A stretch of DNA of 64,000 nt from Tenebrio molitor (taxonomy: Eukaryota; Arthropoda; Insecta; Coleoptera; Tenebrionidae). This document shows positions 21,680 to 34,026 of this stretch, piece after piece. Every line of letters starts with the position of its first letter. The first letter of the stretch is position 1. The stretch lies in the NCBI RefSeq assembly GCF_963966145.1, contig NC_091054.1, positions 7,130,001-7,194,000 of the forward strand. The letters run 5' to 3'. The position numbers were made by a program, and so were the translations under genes. The notes below the pieces were generated by a model. It worked only from the letters and a program-made list of their open reading frames with translations, did not search any database and was not told where the DNA came from.

Positions 21680-24462
21680 CCGGAAAATTATTGAAATAGC
21701 AGATTTAAACAGGATTTTAATTAGAATGTGTGCTTTTCGTAACTAAATTAGAAAAAATCTTGTATGAAACACGTAGCAAAATGGCTATTTTTTTCCACAC
21801 GACATGTTGGACCACGAGTGTCAACAAGATTTTGCAACTCGTTGCATGAATAGCTATTTTTACAGGGATTAGAGGTGTCAATTTAATTTCGACTTTCACG
21901 GCTGGAAGCCGCCCCCGTCGTCGGCGTCCATTTTTCTCCACTTGGCCGTAAATAAAATCGGCGAAAGCCCGAAGAAGTGGGGCCACTCGACTTAACCGTT
22001 CGGTCACATAATCTCCAATAAAGAGACCATAGCCCCGAATAACTGCGACCGATAAGGGCAAGAACTGGATACCGCGTCCGAGCCCGATCCGTCCCCAGGT
22101 GAAGCCCCCAAACGTCCGTCAAGTCCGACGTTTTCCGACGTCGGCGTGGGGCGAGCGTCGCGACGACGTGAAGACAAGTTTCTCTCCGACCCGTCTCCGG
22201 CTTATCTCCGTCCATTTCACGTCGAGAGAGCCGGGATTAAAGTTCTGGACGTTGTCCGAGCCTTTATTTTATTTTGATTCTTATTTTATTTGGTGGAAGA
22301 AGTAGTATGGCGCAATAAAGGGGTCCGAATGCGAGGCGAGAGCCGAGAGAGAGAGAGGAAAAAACACAAAACGAATCCGAAAACGTCACGTGATGGCACT
22401 TCATAAAGGGGATGTTAAGAAAGAGATCAAAGGGTGTTATGGCGTGACGGCCGCAGAAGTGCCAACACTGTGAAAATAAAATCGCACCCTTTCAGACGTG
22501 TTCCCTTTTTAATTCGTTGGCCTTACAAGATCTAAATCCGACAGTGTCATATTTTACGGGCTGATCGAGAGTGCTTTGTCGTTTTTGTTTAATCCACACA
22601 TCTAGCCACCTCGGCTTCCGGTGTGTTGTGCCCTCTATGGAGCCAGACGTACAAAGCACTTTTAATACGTTTTTGATACATTCAAAGAGAGACCAGGTCC
22701 TGCAGCGAGCCCTTGGAAATTGGTTCGTTTATGTTGCGGTACAATCGCCATAATGACAGATCAACGAACTTGCGTTCGCCATAATGGCTCATAAATCCCC
22801 TGTGTCGAATGCTGTGACGGTTTTGTACGGACGAGTCGTCCTTTTTCAATTTTTTTTCTTTCTGGTCGTCCTTTACCCACCACATAATTTATAATTCAGT
22901 GACGTCACTTTTAATTTTACGCCGTCGACGTCACTGGGCACTGTTAAATTTTGAACAGGAACACGTGCCGACCCTTTGTCGTCCGAAATTCGGTGAAAAA
23001 GTGCGGTCCATTTCGGTTTTAATGACCGGCAGTTGGCTACGAACACTGCAGATTATAAAGTCTTTACAAAAGTTCGGATGGCGTGGGGCGGCGGTCGCCG
23101 GGAATGGGGCGGGGGCGGCGCGGGGCATAATCTGTACGGACGTATGCGGACCTGGTGTTGATTGCCGAATTGAAGGGCCGAGGTGAGGAACAACGGCCAC
23201 GGTTACGCACAACATTTAAGCCTATTAAATCCTTACGGATGGTCGTTATCGTCGGGGATTTACGGCGGAAATTGGCTTAATTTTTTCGGGGGAAAGTGCA
23301 AGCGGTGGCCGCGGATTGGCCGATTAACGGGAATTTTCCAAATTTCAAATGTTTTCGGGGTGAAATTTGTTGACGCATTGCCGATACAGAATTTCCACGA
23401 CTTATTCGAATTCGTGTACTTAGGAATTTGTAAGGTTTGGGCAGGTAAAAAAATAGCTGCTTCATGTTTTCTGAAAAATTGAAATATGTAACTGAAGAGG
23501 CAGTAATTGAAAATTGACTGAAACCAAAGTGCAAACAATTACCTAAACAGGTTCCCAGAAATTTAGTGGAAATAATACAAGAACGTGATAAGAAATTAAA
23601 GAAAAGGAAGTAGGTACACAGATCAGAAATGTTCAACTGTAAAATAAAAAATACATTTGGAAGGAAAATGACTTATACAGAAAAATTAAAAGTACCAATG
23701 TCAACTGAAAGATAAAAGTACAAAAGAGTATACCAGGAGGAGGAAAAAAGCGAGATAGAAATAGAAACGAGAACATGTTTACAATCATGTTCTCGTAAGT
23801 ACAGAAAATGTTCAAATGTTTCATTTAGATTTTTGCTTCTTGATGTTTCTTTCTCTTTTGTGTGTATTAATTGTCTATTTTTATCAAACGATAAAATGAA
23901 ATAAACATGATTAATAATTTAATTCGCTTTTGTAAACTTGCAAAATGCATCATTTAGATTTTGGTTTTGTAATAGTATACCGGGTGGCCCAACACTTACC
24001 ATTATTATTACGTATTATGATACAGGTCTAATAAGAAGAATTTTGTAGCACGCTCGGGTTTAGGGCATGACGAGACCATGAAGGAGTTATACCCTATTTT
24101 TTATATTTTGCGCGTTTAAAAAATGGCAGTAAGAAGTTTTTTTATAAGCTATTAGTTGTTTTAATATAATAAATGGTACAGGTTCAGCAGTCACCTCCTT
24201 TTTGAAAACAAAATGTAGAAACTATCAGGCCAAAAAAGCCACAACTTTTCCAAGAAACGATGTTTGCAAGTTTTTACTGGAAGCCGCGGACCAAGAAAGA
24301 GTAGATCCTTCAGAAAGTGGTACCGATGATGGGCATATTCGGTGGCTGTCGTTGTGATGAATTATGTAAAATAATGAATTGTTATACATAGTTATTATTG
24401 GTATGTATGTAATTATTTTCAATATACAAATTCTTTTTCATAAAATCGAATTTCAATTATGC

Positions 24463-24516
24463 GTGAGTAAAAGTGAGTGAGCGAAAGTGCGTGAGCGAAA
24501 GAGAATGAGCGAAAGT
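24463..24516. repeat. Minisatellite of GTGAGCGAAA-like units
   Basis: About five imperfect tandem copies of a ten-base unit (GTGAGTAAAA, GTGAGTGAGCGAAA, GTGCGTGAGCGAAA, GAATGAGCGAAA and similar). Confidence 0.65.
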
Positions 24517-25619
24517 GAAACCTTCACCCACTGCTAACCATGGATACAGACTCACTTTCTAGGGAGGTATCGAACAAAAGTAAGTTGAAATACCTTTTCC
24601 GAAGTAATCTGTGTCAATAATCGTTGATATAGAAATGGTTAATTGTTCTTGTTTCGTTGCTATCATAAATTGTGTATAAATGACTATTTATCATTGTTCA
24701 AAATGTAGGTGAATTTGTTGTTACCTAAGCAACCCTTAAAGTTTTAGTGTTTTAAAGGCCCTTTTTCGCACGCAGTTTAGTGTCAAAAACAGGGATTATG
24801 GTTCAGGTATAATAAAAAATCCCTTTTTTTTTAGTATTTTGTCACTCTTTATTATTGGGAAATGAAGCACCAAAAATTTCCAGTTACTGTTTTTTCCTAC
24901 GTCGAACGTGTTAAATTTTCACCGAAGATGTTTAAACATTTAAAAACCTTAGCCATCAACGTCAAAGTCGATAGATAACGTAAATAATTCAATATCAGTT
25001 TTGTTGGCAACACACCAAAACAAAACAACCGAAACATTTGGGCAAACGACAATCGCCTCACCTAATTTTTCGCCATTTTAATACTCCGTCGCTAAACGTA
25101 ACACTTTTTTCGTCGAGCCTTTCAGGAATAATGAGCAATTTTCGCGCCGAATCGGATTTATCGGCCAGAACAATCCGCCGCGCCCCAGTTATTAGTTTTT
25201 TTCTTCGGCTGGGAAAAAAAAAATAAAAAATGAAAAGGGTACTTACGTTTATTAAATCGTGCATCGCGCAAATGGAAAACCCGAATTGAATAAACTTGCT
25301 ACCACTTCAATAAATTGGTTATATCTTCTTTTGAGTTAGATAATAGAGGCACTCCTGGCTGCGGGCAAATAAATAAAATTTTTGCATCGCTCTCGCCGAC
25401 TCCGTGGTTTGAATATCCGAACGGGCGATTTCCATCGCAAAGAACAAGTTCCAGAAAAGAGGGCCCACCAGACACGAATCAATTATCCGCTCGCGGGGAT
25501 TTTCTTAAGCTTCTTGTTTTGTCTTCGGAACGGCCCCTCGTCAAGACGTAATAAATCCGGGGATATAAGTGGATGAAACGCCTGTTTAACAAATTAGCTA
25601 CTTATCACTTGAAAGAGTT

Positions 25620-25645
25620 CGCCGCCGCCGCCGCCACCGCCGCTT
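25620..25645. repeat. GCC trinucleotide microsatellite
   Basis: Eight or so GCC-type triplets with one CAC interruption, in a GC-richer island. Confidence 0.7.
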
Positions 25646-26677
25646 CCGGCGTCGACCCAACAAACGAAGGGCTCTCCTGATTTCCCGTTTTCGCGGCAAT
25701 CTTGGATTCTTTCCTGCCTCGTTTAATCCAATTAAAACGGAAGCGACCGCAGAATTTTAAGTGGATTATCGGGGAAGGCTCGAGCAACACTTTATTAATC
25801 GACGAACGAATTGCGGATAAACAACGATTACGAGGCAAAGACGACAGAGATTCACGGAGAAAAGAGGAAAGGGAGGTACAGCATTAAGGCCGCACTATGT
25901 AGTAAAACTTCAGACTGACAATTACTTGGAATTGTGAAAAGGAATAAAAAGTAACACTGAATATTGATGTCATATGGTGAGTACGAAAACGTGACAAGAA
26001 GGTAAAAAAATATCTAAATATTGCAATAATTAAAAAACAAATAATATTTATCTGGAGGAACGAATGAAGTTGATAAGAAGGAAAAGGTCACAATAAATCC
26101 TTATCAGTGTGTCTCGTAAACTATTATTAAAATTCTGTGGAAATTCTTCTGTGGAATCTTTAGAAATAGTCTGAATATTGTAAAGTGAAAACATCAATTA
26201 TTTTATTATGCTTTTGTAAAAAAATTATAAATTATAACATCTTCAGTACCTTATTTTCGAGTTCAAGAATACTTTTGTTATTGTGGAAATAAGCACGAGT
26301 CGCAGACTAGAAAGAAGTATAGTAAAAAGCGAGGAAAAATTTATGAAAACTAATTCACATGCACCTGGAAGATTTTCTAACAATCATGATGTCTGTTGAA
26401 TTAGGTTATGTTTTTCTAAGTGTCAGGTTATAAATTGCGTCGTCAATATCTAGTGCATTGTTGTCAGTTTTACTAGTTTGCAAAAAGAATACTCAGACAC
26501 CTTGGGAAATTCGGCAACACATTATATACATTTTGATAAGTTCACATGTTAGGCACTTTAGTGACGAAAATCAAACAGAATATCCAACGTTAAAAAACGA
26601 AATCATAGCCTCCCCTTATGCCAAAACAACGAGAACGGTGTTTACATAGGACGAGATTTTACAGGCAATATCAAATA

Positions 26678-27054
26678 TAGTCTATTTTTTAATCAAAGAA
26701 CCACGACCTGTTGATTTAGGTTTGTAAATATAAAATTTTACTAAATTTAGGGAATTTAATGATATCTATTGGCTATACTAGCCACGTCTGTCATTTTTAA
26801 TGTCCTTGAAAGTACGCAAACTCGCATCTAAAATTTGAAGGTGTTATTAAAAATGCTCGCAAAGTAAGACATTTATTAAACTCTCAAAATAGTTGTTATT
26901 AACTTTATTAACATGCTGCGCTGTTAATATCTCTAATAACCTCAATTTTTATACGATGAGAGTTTTTACCCTATATCAAAAGTGTACAATGTCAGCTCTA
27001 CATATTTTGGGTGTAAATTGCGGTGTTGTGGTTCTTTGATTAAAAAATAGACTA
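26678..27054. mobile_element. MITE with perfect 27-bp inverted ends and TA duplication
   Basis: The left arm TAGTCTATTTTTTAATCAAA then GAACCAC is mirrored exactly by the right arm ending at 27054. TA flanks both sides. 377 bp, no ORF. The first 13 bases, TAGTCTATTTTTT, match the end of the larger element at 3018. The perfect arms suggest recent activity. Confidence 0.85.
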
Positions 27055-29276
27055 TACCTAATTCCTTGAAGAGGTGTATTTATTTTAAATATCAAACGTG
27101 TTGGAGTTTTCATGATAAGATTCATTCAAAAATATTTTAGTCAATAGCATGTACCAAAAATTTCTTGAAATGGTCAAAAATTGTTGCTATAACAACCATC
27201 TGTTTTTGTAAGTTCTTAACTATTTCAATCAGAATATAAACATTTTAACAATCAGATAAATGTTCTAAATTCGATTTAGTCAGTTTAGAAAGTATCAGAA
27301 ATTTCGTAGAATTTTGTAAACGTCGTTGCAGACTTTATCAATACGACGTGATTATAATGATGATCGATGACGGTTAATTGATGTTCTTTTGGTTAGCAAT
27401 TTCATCAAAAATCCAACCGCCACTTGTTTTCGATTTTTTCCAAAACGTGAAGACACTGATCTGATCAGATTCGTCGAAATAACGTTAATTTGTCCCAATT
27501 TCGCTCGGTTTTCAGGTCTTCGGGATGGAGTTTTACCAACATTAGCAACCGTCGTCTTTGTTGTTAAAAAATCTGGCGGAACGTCCTCTCCGCAAACGGG
27601 GGCACTTTTACAGCCCCCGCATAAAATTTTTGGGCACAAGTAGCTACCGGTCGGCAGATTTCAAAGGGCAATAAAAATATAAAATTCCCTCGGTCCCGCG
27701 TCCCGATTAAAGGGGTCAAACTTTTACAATCCTCTTTATGATTTACTGCCCTAACCTAGTTTAAATATAATTAGGAGTGTTTCCCCGGGACTTTCCCCCA
27801 TAAAGCACAATAAACATCGACCGATTTTTACAGCATCAGGTAGCGCATTTACACAATAAAATTTGGAATTTTTGTCGGCACTAGTTCCGTGTAAATCAGG
27901 AGGCGACAATTTTATAGCGATTTCTCGATGACGATCGTCGTCTCTCTCGCTCCGGGCGGGCACGATTCCGGCACTCCGGTCACGGCTGTAATTTGGCGAT
28001 GGAGCGGCAAGGGAAATTGCCAGCGTGCAGCTTCCGTGACTTAATGAGCGGCAGCGCCTCAGGACTGTCCGCCGCCGCGGCAGCCACCTGACCGTCCCCG
28101 GAATGCCCGGAGTGCTGCCCTTTTCATACATAATAGAGCCCGGGGGCCGATGTTGCCATGTTGTGGAGCCCGGAACAAGCCGCCGTCGAACGTTTGTTAT
28201 CCGAAAATTGACAACCAGACTGACGCTGACGGATGACATTAGGCTGACTTCACGACGTAAGATTTGACACACGTGACCTTCAAATGTCTCGCGATCGTTT
28301 CGATCCCCTCGCAATATTGCGTCTATGAAAATAAAACTTTTAAAAAATACGAAAGGGCAAAAAACGCTGTAAAAACGAACAGTTAGGTGGGAGATGAGTA
28401 ATAAAACGACGATTTATTGGTTTTCTATTGCGGTCTAAAAAGTTCCCAAATTTTTACCGTTCGGTGCAGTGAAATAATAAAACTCCCTCTATAAAAAACT
28501 GTATTTTTTTTCCTCAAAAAACGGCTACAATAAAAGAAGGGTTGGCTCAGTTGGGTCTTGACGCAATAAATTGTGCAATGCCGTTACTTTCTCGAAATGC
28601 CAAATTAGTTTGGCTCAGCCCTTTCGGAAAAATAGTGAAAGTCAGGATTAGAACATTGTAGGCAAGTTCGGCAGGACTGCCATTAAATAGATACGGTCTA
28701 TTAACGGTCGAAGTGCAATAAGGGAACAACGATGACGCAATAAGATCTTGATTACTTCACTGGAGTGGTTATGAAGGGTAACGGCGAACTTACTAACTGA
28801 GGGTCTCTATGACTCTTAGATAGCCTAAGGTGTCTATTAAGATGCTGGTATAATGCTCTTCAATTACATGTAATTCCGTTCAGGATAAGCTATTAGGAGG
28901 CGAATTACCCATATCGGGTTTTGATGGTGTCCCTACACGAAAAAGGGACTACCTGTGATTTTTGTCCCCGGGACAATGCACCAACAAGTATTTTTAATAA
29001 AGCGCTCTCACGCTTGAGGGTCAGTGTTTGGAGTGTTTACTAAAATTTGCAAAGGCACCAAATTGGATTAACCCTTTCGGTGTTTACGGTCTCTCTGTAG
29101 GCATCTACTAAGTATCCTCATGTTGAAGGACTGATAAAAGCTGGAACATCCTCAAAGGATGCCGACCCAAGATGCTGACCGGAATTCCTCCAACCAAAAA
29201 TTCTGCAACATTTTTTTGGATTTTTTCTTTTTATCTGCCCGCGGTTCCGGATTTCTACTATTCAAAAATAGTTATT

Positions 29277-29395
29277 TATGCAACAAGTGAGTAAAGTAAT
29301 ACTTTTTTTTACGAGAAGGAAAATTTGCCGCACAAGCGCAGCGAGTGCGCAAATCCGCCGAGTAAAAAAAAGATATTTTACTAACGAGTTGCATA
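29277..29395. repeat. Hairpin repeat, family D copy 2
   Basis: The arm TATGCAACAAGTGAGTAAAG and TAATACTTTTTTTTAC is mirrored by GTAAAAAAAAGATATTTTAC, TAACGAGTTGCATA. The loop is GC-rich (GCCGCACAAGCGCAGCGAGT). It shares its arm with 20180-20445. Confidence 0.6.
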
Positions 29396-29457
29396 CAAAT
29401 TTTTTTTGCCGCCCGTAAATTTAGATAACAATTTTTTCTCCTGTTTGAACCCGTGAA

Positions 29458-29550
29458 CCTTTAAAACGCGAGTAAAACCAGCGTTTTAAATTGGCCTACT
29501 CATGTCAAAAAAATCCCAATTTACATACGGACTCGTTAAAAAACTACTAA
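29458..29550. repeat. Dispersed repeat, family B copy 1
   Basis: It contains CTTTAAAACGCGAGTAAAAC, an inner palindrome GCGTTTTAAA, then TTGGCCTACTCATG..CCCAATTTACATACGGACTC and GTTAAA. The same modules recur at 58505-58596 and 63275-63362. Confidence 0.65.
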
Positions 29551-32392
29551 TTATGAATGAAAAATTTTATAATTGCCTTAAAAAATGATACGCTACGGCA
29601 CATTTTTTAACGCTTCTTGACCGATTCAAAAATCACATTTTTTATGAACGCAAACGAATGAAAAAACTTGCACTTTTTTTGACGGACGTTAAAAAAATTA
29701 TTATACAGACGACAATAGACAAAAATGGTGATGATTTACATTTAAAGAAACATTTTCATTTTAAATCTCTTCGGGAAACGCTCGGTATACTTGATAAATT
29801 AACTAACACATGTTTTTAATTTGTTGTCAAATTATTATTTTTTTAATCACGATGTAGAATAAGCATAAGAACTTTGCCAATTTAATTTTTGATTTTATTA
29901 ACTCATTTACAGAGCCGCATAAATTTTGTTCAAATTAAAATACCTGTAACTAATACGCCCATGTAAAGAGCGTTCAAAAAAGGTGTCGTCATGTGACCTA
30001 GTTCTGGTGCTTGCTTTTGTTTCCGTTACTGTATAGCGTAGGTTCATCAGCTCTCAAACCATAGATGTTAAACGTCATTTATTCAACGAACAAATAGTAG
30101 TGTGAATTATTTCTTTTACGAAGAGTTATTTAGAACTAACTAAGGATAGTTTCCCTGGTTCTGTTAGTGCTACATGATGATTTTTACTTTAAAGTAATTA
30201 TTTAATTGACAACAAAAAGTATGGTTATGTATCTGACATGTCAAAGCATGCGTTTGTAATGTATTGAGAAATCCATGGCCTGCTTGATCGTACATTTTTG
30301 AACATTCGATATTGTGTAGGTTTATTTTCCCAACTATTATCGACATTTTAATTAAAAAATTGGTTGTTTTGAAAGAATCACAAGACTGACATGTGCGAAA
30401 TCTTGTCATCCTAATAGATCTTTTCTGTTATCCTTTAGGAAAATACATTAACCGTAAACGGTCAGTTAGGGGACAATAAGAAAACAATATTTCAATCGTC
30501 CCTGTCGCTTTTCAAACGTTCTGAAAGTAAAACTGTGAATAATCAATTCATTTCAGTCTTAGTGAAACAGAATAAGTGAATACGTCAACAGTCGGTCCAC
30601 TATTGTGACAACTTGGGCCAGTTTAACCTACTTTCGAGCAAACTTTACGACTCATCCTGGTCAAAAGTGTCCCAAATTCTGGTTTATGGTTGACCTAATG
30701 AAATAGAAATTTTCTTAAAACTGTCACGACTCTCGTAAATCACGTTTCGTTTTCAATAGTAGGTATTGACTTTACGATTTAATTGGATGCTACTGGGAAC
30801 CATAGTTCTCGAATAGTCTTTTCACTTTTTTTCGAAATCGGTACAACATAAGGAAGCTGATTTAAAAGAGGGAGTAATAAAAACGTTTGTTCCAACAATG
30901 GGGCGAGCTTTACGAGAATTTAGATCTATTTAACGCACCGAAAATATTTACGGCGGACACAAAACGGCAAGTTTGGTAAATGATTGTGTTTATTTTGGAA
31001 AAAATGGGACATTTTTGATTTTATCGTTGATGCATAGGAGATTGTGTAATCTTCACGAGCATAACAAATTATGATGAATTTAACATTTTTATTTAAAAGT
31101 TTCAACGGATTTGGAACGTGGGGACAGCAACCCTGATTCACCCCTAATTATAGATACTTGGGGCGCTTTTGTCCCTTATTTAAACGCAGTAAATGACATT
31201 TAACAGGTTGATACTGACGAGTCAATGACGTGCGTGCATTGTTAATCACACTTTACCCCAACCACCACAAAGTCAAGCACGCGGTGTACTCGAATCGAAA
31301 ATTTCACTTTCGAATGTTTTCCAATTTACGTATCGATCAGTCGTTTCGTTTTTTCGAAAATCGTTTTTTGTCGACGGTGCGAGGGCATTGTTTCCGTCGG
31401 GTTTGTGATATGGAGTAGAGGGGATGAAAGCATTGTGTGCTCCCCTGTTCGGTAGGCCCTCGGTACCCGCTCTTGGCCGACGTGGTTGCTCAGTGGGAAC
31501 GTTGCGGCCTGCCCTGGGGCGAACGTCCACGCGCCCCAAATCCACCACCGACTACGGTCTCACGGGGTGACTCATGTGCAGATCTGCTCGCACAATGAGA
31601 GTAATGGGGGGGACCACTCTGAATGGAGAGATTGTCTGATCCGAAAGCCGATATCGCCCGAAGAGCAATAATGAAACGCAACACAGGCCTGATCTTTATT
31701 TTAGAAGCGAGCATCGAAGAGGTGGTTATGGATTTTTTTATGAGGATTTGGCTGACTGGAAGCCGAAGGCGATTCCGCGGAAAGTAAAAAATAAAATGAA
31801 TGTGTTGGCGGCAAGGCATTTAGGTCGGCACATAATCTACAAACGGCGAAATTTCATAACCGGTTAAACTAAAATTTCATTAAATTACGCGATCACCACG
31901 AAACTTGTTTGTTTTGGCAGTTTTCGCCCAAAACACTAAATGTTTTTCGAAAGTTGTTGCTTTTAAATAGTCATGCCGAATGCTCCACGTGCTTGTAAAA
32001 TATGCGACAACATTCAATACTCATTTCCTTTAGAATTATCCTACTACGTCCACCCTTTAATAATTCTCACTACTTATCCAGTTTTGCCGACAACGACAAC
32101 AACTTTTTTTTATTTCGAGACAACCTGTCAAAAATTCTTGTGTGTAAACCGGTAGCAAGATCGCATCCTGGCTCTTCTATTTAGTTGTAAAACTTGACAA
32201 ATTTCCCACGTCACACAGTCGTCATCCCCGTATTAAAATATGAACGATAAGGTTAACCTGGTTTGTCACGGTTTAGGGATTTTTATTGTGGTCCGGAACT
32301 ATACCAGGGGTCGACATGATTGAAACGTTAACCTGACATGTGACCTTTGTCGGTATAATCCGCAAAATTAAAAGCCCCGTCATAAAACATAT

Positions 32393-32398
32393 TTTATT
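32393..32398 (-). terminator. Poly(A) signal immediately after the PK-like gene
   Basis: Minus-strand AATAAA lies about six bases beyond the stop codon, implying a minimal 3' UTR. Confidence 0.5.
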
Positions 32399-32403
32399 TC
32401 AAC

Positions 32404-34026
32404 TTAATGAACTACCCGTCCCTGGGCCCCGTCGTCCTCGTCGGGGATGGTGTCGCACTCCGACGCGAACACCACCTCCATGCAGTTCCTGAAGCCGACG
32501 TTGTTCTTCATTCCGAAGACTATAACCACAGCGTCCCCCATCCTGATGTAGCCGTTGATCTTACCAAAGGTCATGCCGAGCTGCATCTTCTTCTCGACGT
32601 TCTGCGCGAAGGTGTCTTCGCTTTTTTGCACGTAGAAGATCGGGATGACTCCTTTGTAGATCATCAACTGTTTGGCGATTCGCCCAAATCTGGTCAGAGC
32701 TATGATGGGGCATCTGGGTCTGTAGGTCGAGATGAGTTTCGCCGATCGTCCCGTCGTCGTGAGGAGGATGATGGCGGCGGCGTTGCTCTTGAAGGACGCG
32801 TCGACAGCCGCCATCGCCACCGAGATAATCGGCTCGATCGGGGGCGGCTTCAGACTGACCAAGTTCTCGTACAGTTGCCTCTGGTAGATGGCCCCTTCTG
32901 CTGATTTGCAAATGAGGGAGATCGATTCCAGCAGGTCGGGGTCCGGGGGCAGCAACAAACCGTCGGCGCCGTCTATGACGGTGTTGGAGATGTCGTTCAC
33001 TTGGGATTTGGTTATGGAGTGGCAGTTGATGGACGCCACGACGGGTTTACCCAGTTTGTTGCACTTGGCTATTATAGATTTCTGCAGTAGGAAGACGTTC
33101 TCTTTGGATGTCACCATGAGCTTCTCTCCGTCGATCAAAATGCCGTCCGCGTGTTTGACAATATCGTCGAAGATCTCCACAGTCGAAGCGTATTCCACCT
33201 TCACGAAAATCAGAACTGTGGGGCCGAAGATCTCTTTGGCGAGCTCGATCTTAGCTGGTCCGACGAAGATGATGTCGATATCGCATTTTTCGCCGATTTC
33301 GATGATTTTCTCGTGGGACTCAGTTTTGGGCATGTCGACGGGGACGTTTGGCAGCTTGACGGAGAGGTTGTCCACCAACAATCCAGCTTTTTCGATTATG
33401 CAGTTGATGATGTCTCTCGCCACTTCCAAAGCGGACATGCGAATCCTGTCATCTCCCAGAATCAAACTGTCTCCAGGTTTCACTACGTTGGAAATGTTTT
33501 CGTAATTGACGTAGATGTACTCTTTGCTGACTCGATTGGCGAATTCGGGATTGGCGAGGACTTTGGTGGTTTGACCCTTCTCTAATTCAATCTCTTGGAA
33601 TGGTTTTAGTAACTTCCCTGTGACAATCTCTCGTTCAGAGATGTCCACAGCTATGCCCAAAGGGTAAACGCGTCCTATCTTCTTCCCAAAGTCTTCGTTA
33701 ACCGTCCTGATCAAATCAATAGTGTCTTGGACTTCTTGGACGGTGAAGTAGTCCAGTTTGATCAGCGCCACTGTCATTCCAGCTTTCAGAAACTCTTCTA
33801 TATGTTCTATGGATATGTTTGGAGGGATTATCACTGAAAACTGAGTCAGACGTTTGCGTCTCACTTTGGACTTCTCATGGAGGCTGCTCAAGTGATCCAG
33901 ATAGTTGTCAGCGTAAGCCGCTTCCAGTTGGTTGTTCAAAAGTTTTCCATCTGCAGTGCTGTGGAATTCGATCATCCACGGCAACTTGGGACATTTTCCT
34001 ACACCTTGCACTATTGTGTGTTCCAT
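32404..34026 (-). CDS. Intronless divergent pyruvate-kinase-like protein, probable pseudoenzyme
   Basis: A single uninterrupted frame of 540 residues with the whole pyruvate kinase fold order. The A-domain begins near TQFSVIIPP (61) and the B-domain is shortened. VKVEY (275-279) matches the KIEN strand, so the catalytic lysine and glutamate are kept. The ARGDLG loop is replaced by IDGEKL (298), so the metal aspartate is lost. The CATQMLESM block is VASINCHSI (329). The NFSHG block is KLDYF (90), so the substrate arginine and potassium-site asparagine are gone. The C-terminal regulatory domain is well kept: AAIILLTTTGRSA (417) and YRPRCPIIALTRFGRIAKQ (435). Transfer of phosphate from PEP to ADP is therefore unlikely; a regulatory or structural role is possible. 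Lack of introns suggests a retrocopy or intron loss. The long open frame argues for selection. Confidence 0.9.
   Translation of the reverse strand: MEHTIVQGVGKCPKLPWMIEFHSTADGKLLNNQLEAAYADNYLDHLSSLHEKSKVRRKRLTQFSVIIPPNISIEHIEEFLKAGMTVALIKLDYFTVQEVQDTIDLIRTVNEDFGKKIGRVYPLGIAVDISEREIVTGKLLKPFQEIELEKGQTTKVLANPEFANRVSKEYIYVNYENISNVVKPGDSLILGDDRIRMSALEVARDIINCIIEKAGLLVDNLSVKLPNVPVDMPKTESHEKIIEIGEKCDIDIIFVGPAKIELAKEIFGPTVLIFVKVEYASTVEIFDDIVKHADGILIDGEKLMVTSKENVFLLQKSIIAKCNKLGKPVVASINCHSITKSQVNDISNTVIDGADGLLLPPDPDLLESISLICKSAEGAIYQRQLYENLVSLKPPPIEPIISVAMAAVDASFKSNAAAIILLTTTGRSAKLISTYRPRCPIIALTRFGRIAKQLMIYKGVIPIFYVQKSEDTFAQNVEKKMQLGMTFGKINGYIRMGDAVVIVFGMKNNVGFRNCMEVVFASECDTIPDEDDGAQGRVVH

Larger units (their letters stand above)
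19846..26677. other. Gene desert with palindromes and GC-richer islands
   Basis: Only repeats are recognised here, listed separately. GC-richer patches at about 21880-22400, 22900-23330 and 25400-25860 carry several overlapping open frames on both strands, but none resembles a protein or has convincing splice sites. I treat them as non-coding, possibly regulatory. A lone mariner-like end, TACCGGGTGGCCCAAC, is at 23977. Confidence 0.4.
27055..32392. other. Gene-free region downstream of the PK-like gene
   Basis: No supported gene. A GC-rich island at about 27900-28280 carries a long minus-strand open frame of arginine/serine-rich composition that looks like chance. Sequence at 28730-29210 differs in texture from its surroundings (little poly-A/T) but shows no family. 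The rest is AT-rich with the family B and D repeats. Confidence 0.4.

Noticed and set aside
27751..28314. 187-codon minus-strand open frame
   Set aside because: Low-complexity R/S/P composition in a GC-rich island, no splice or promoter support, no recognised domain.
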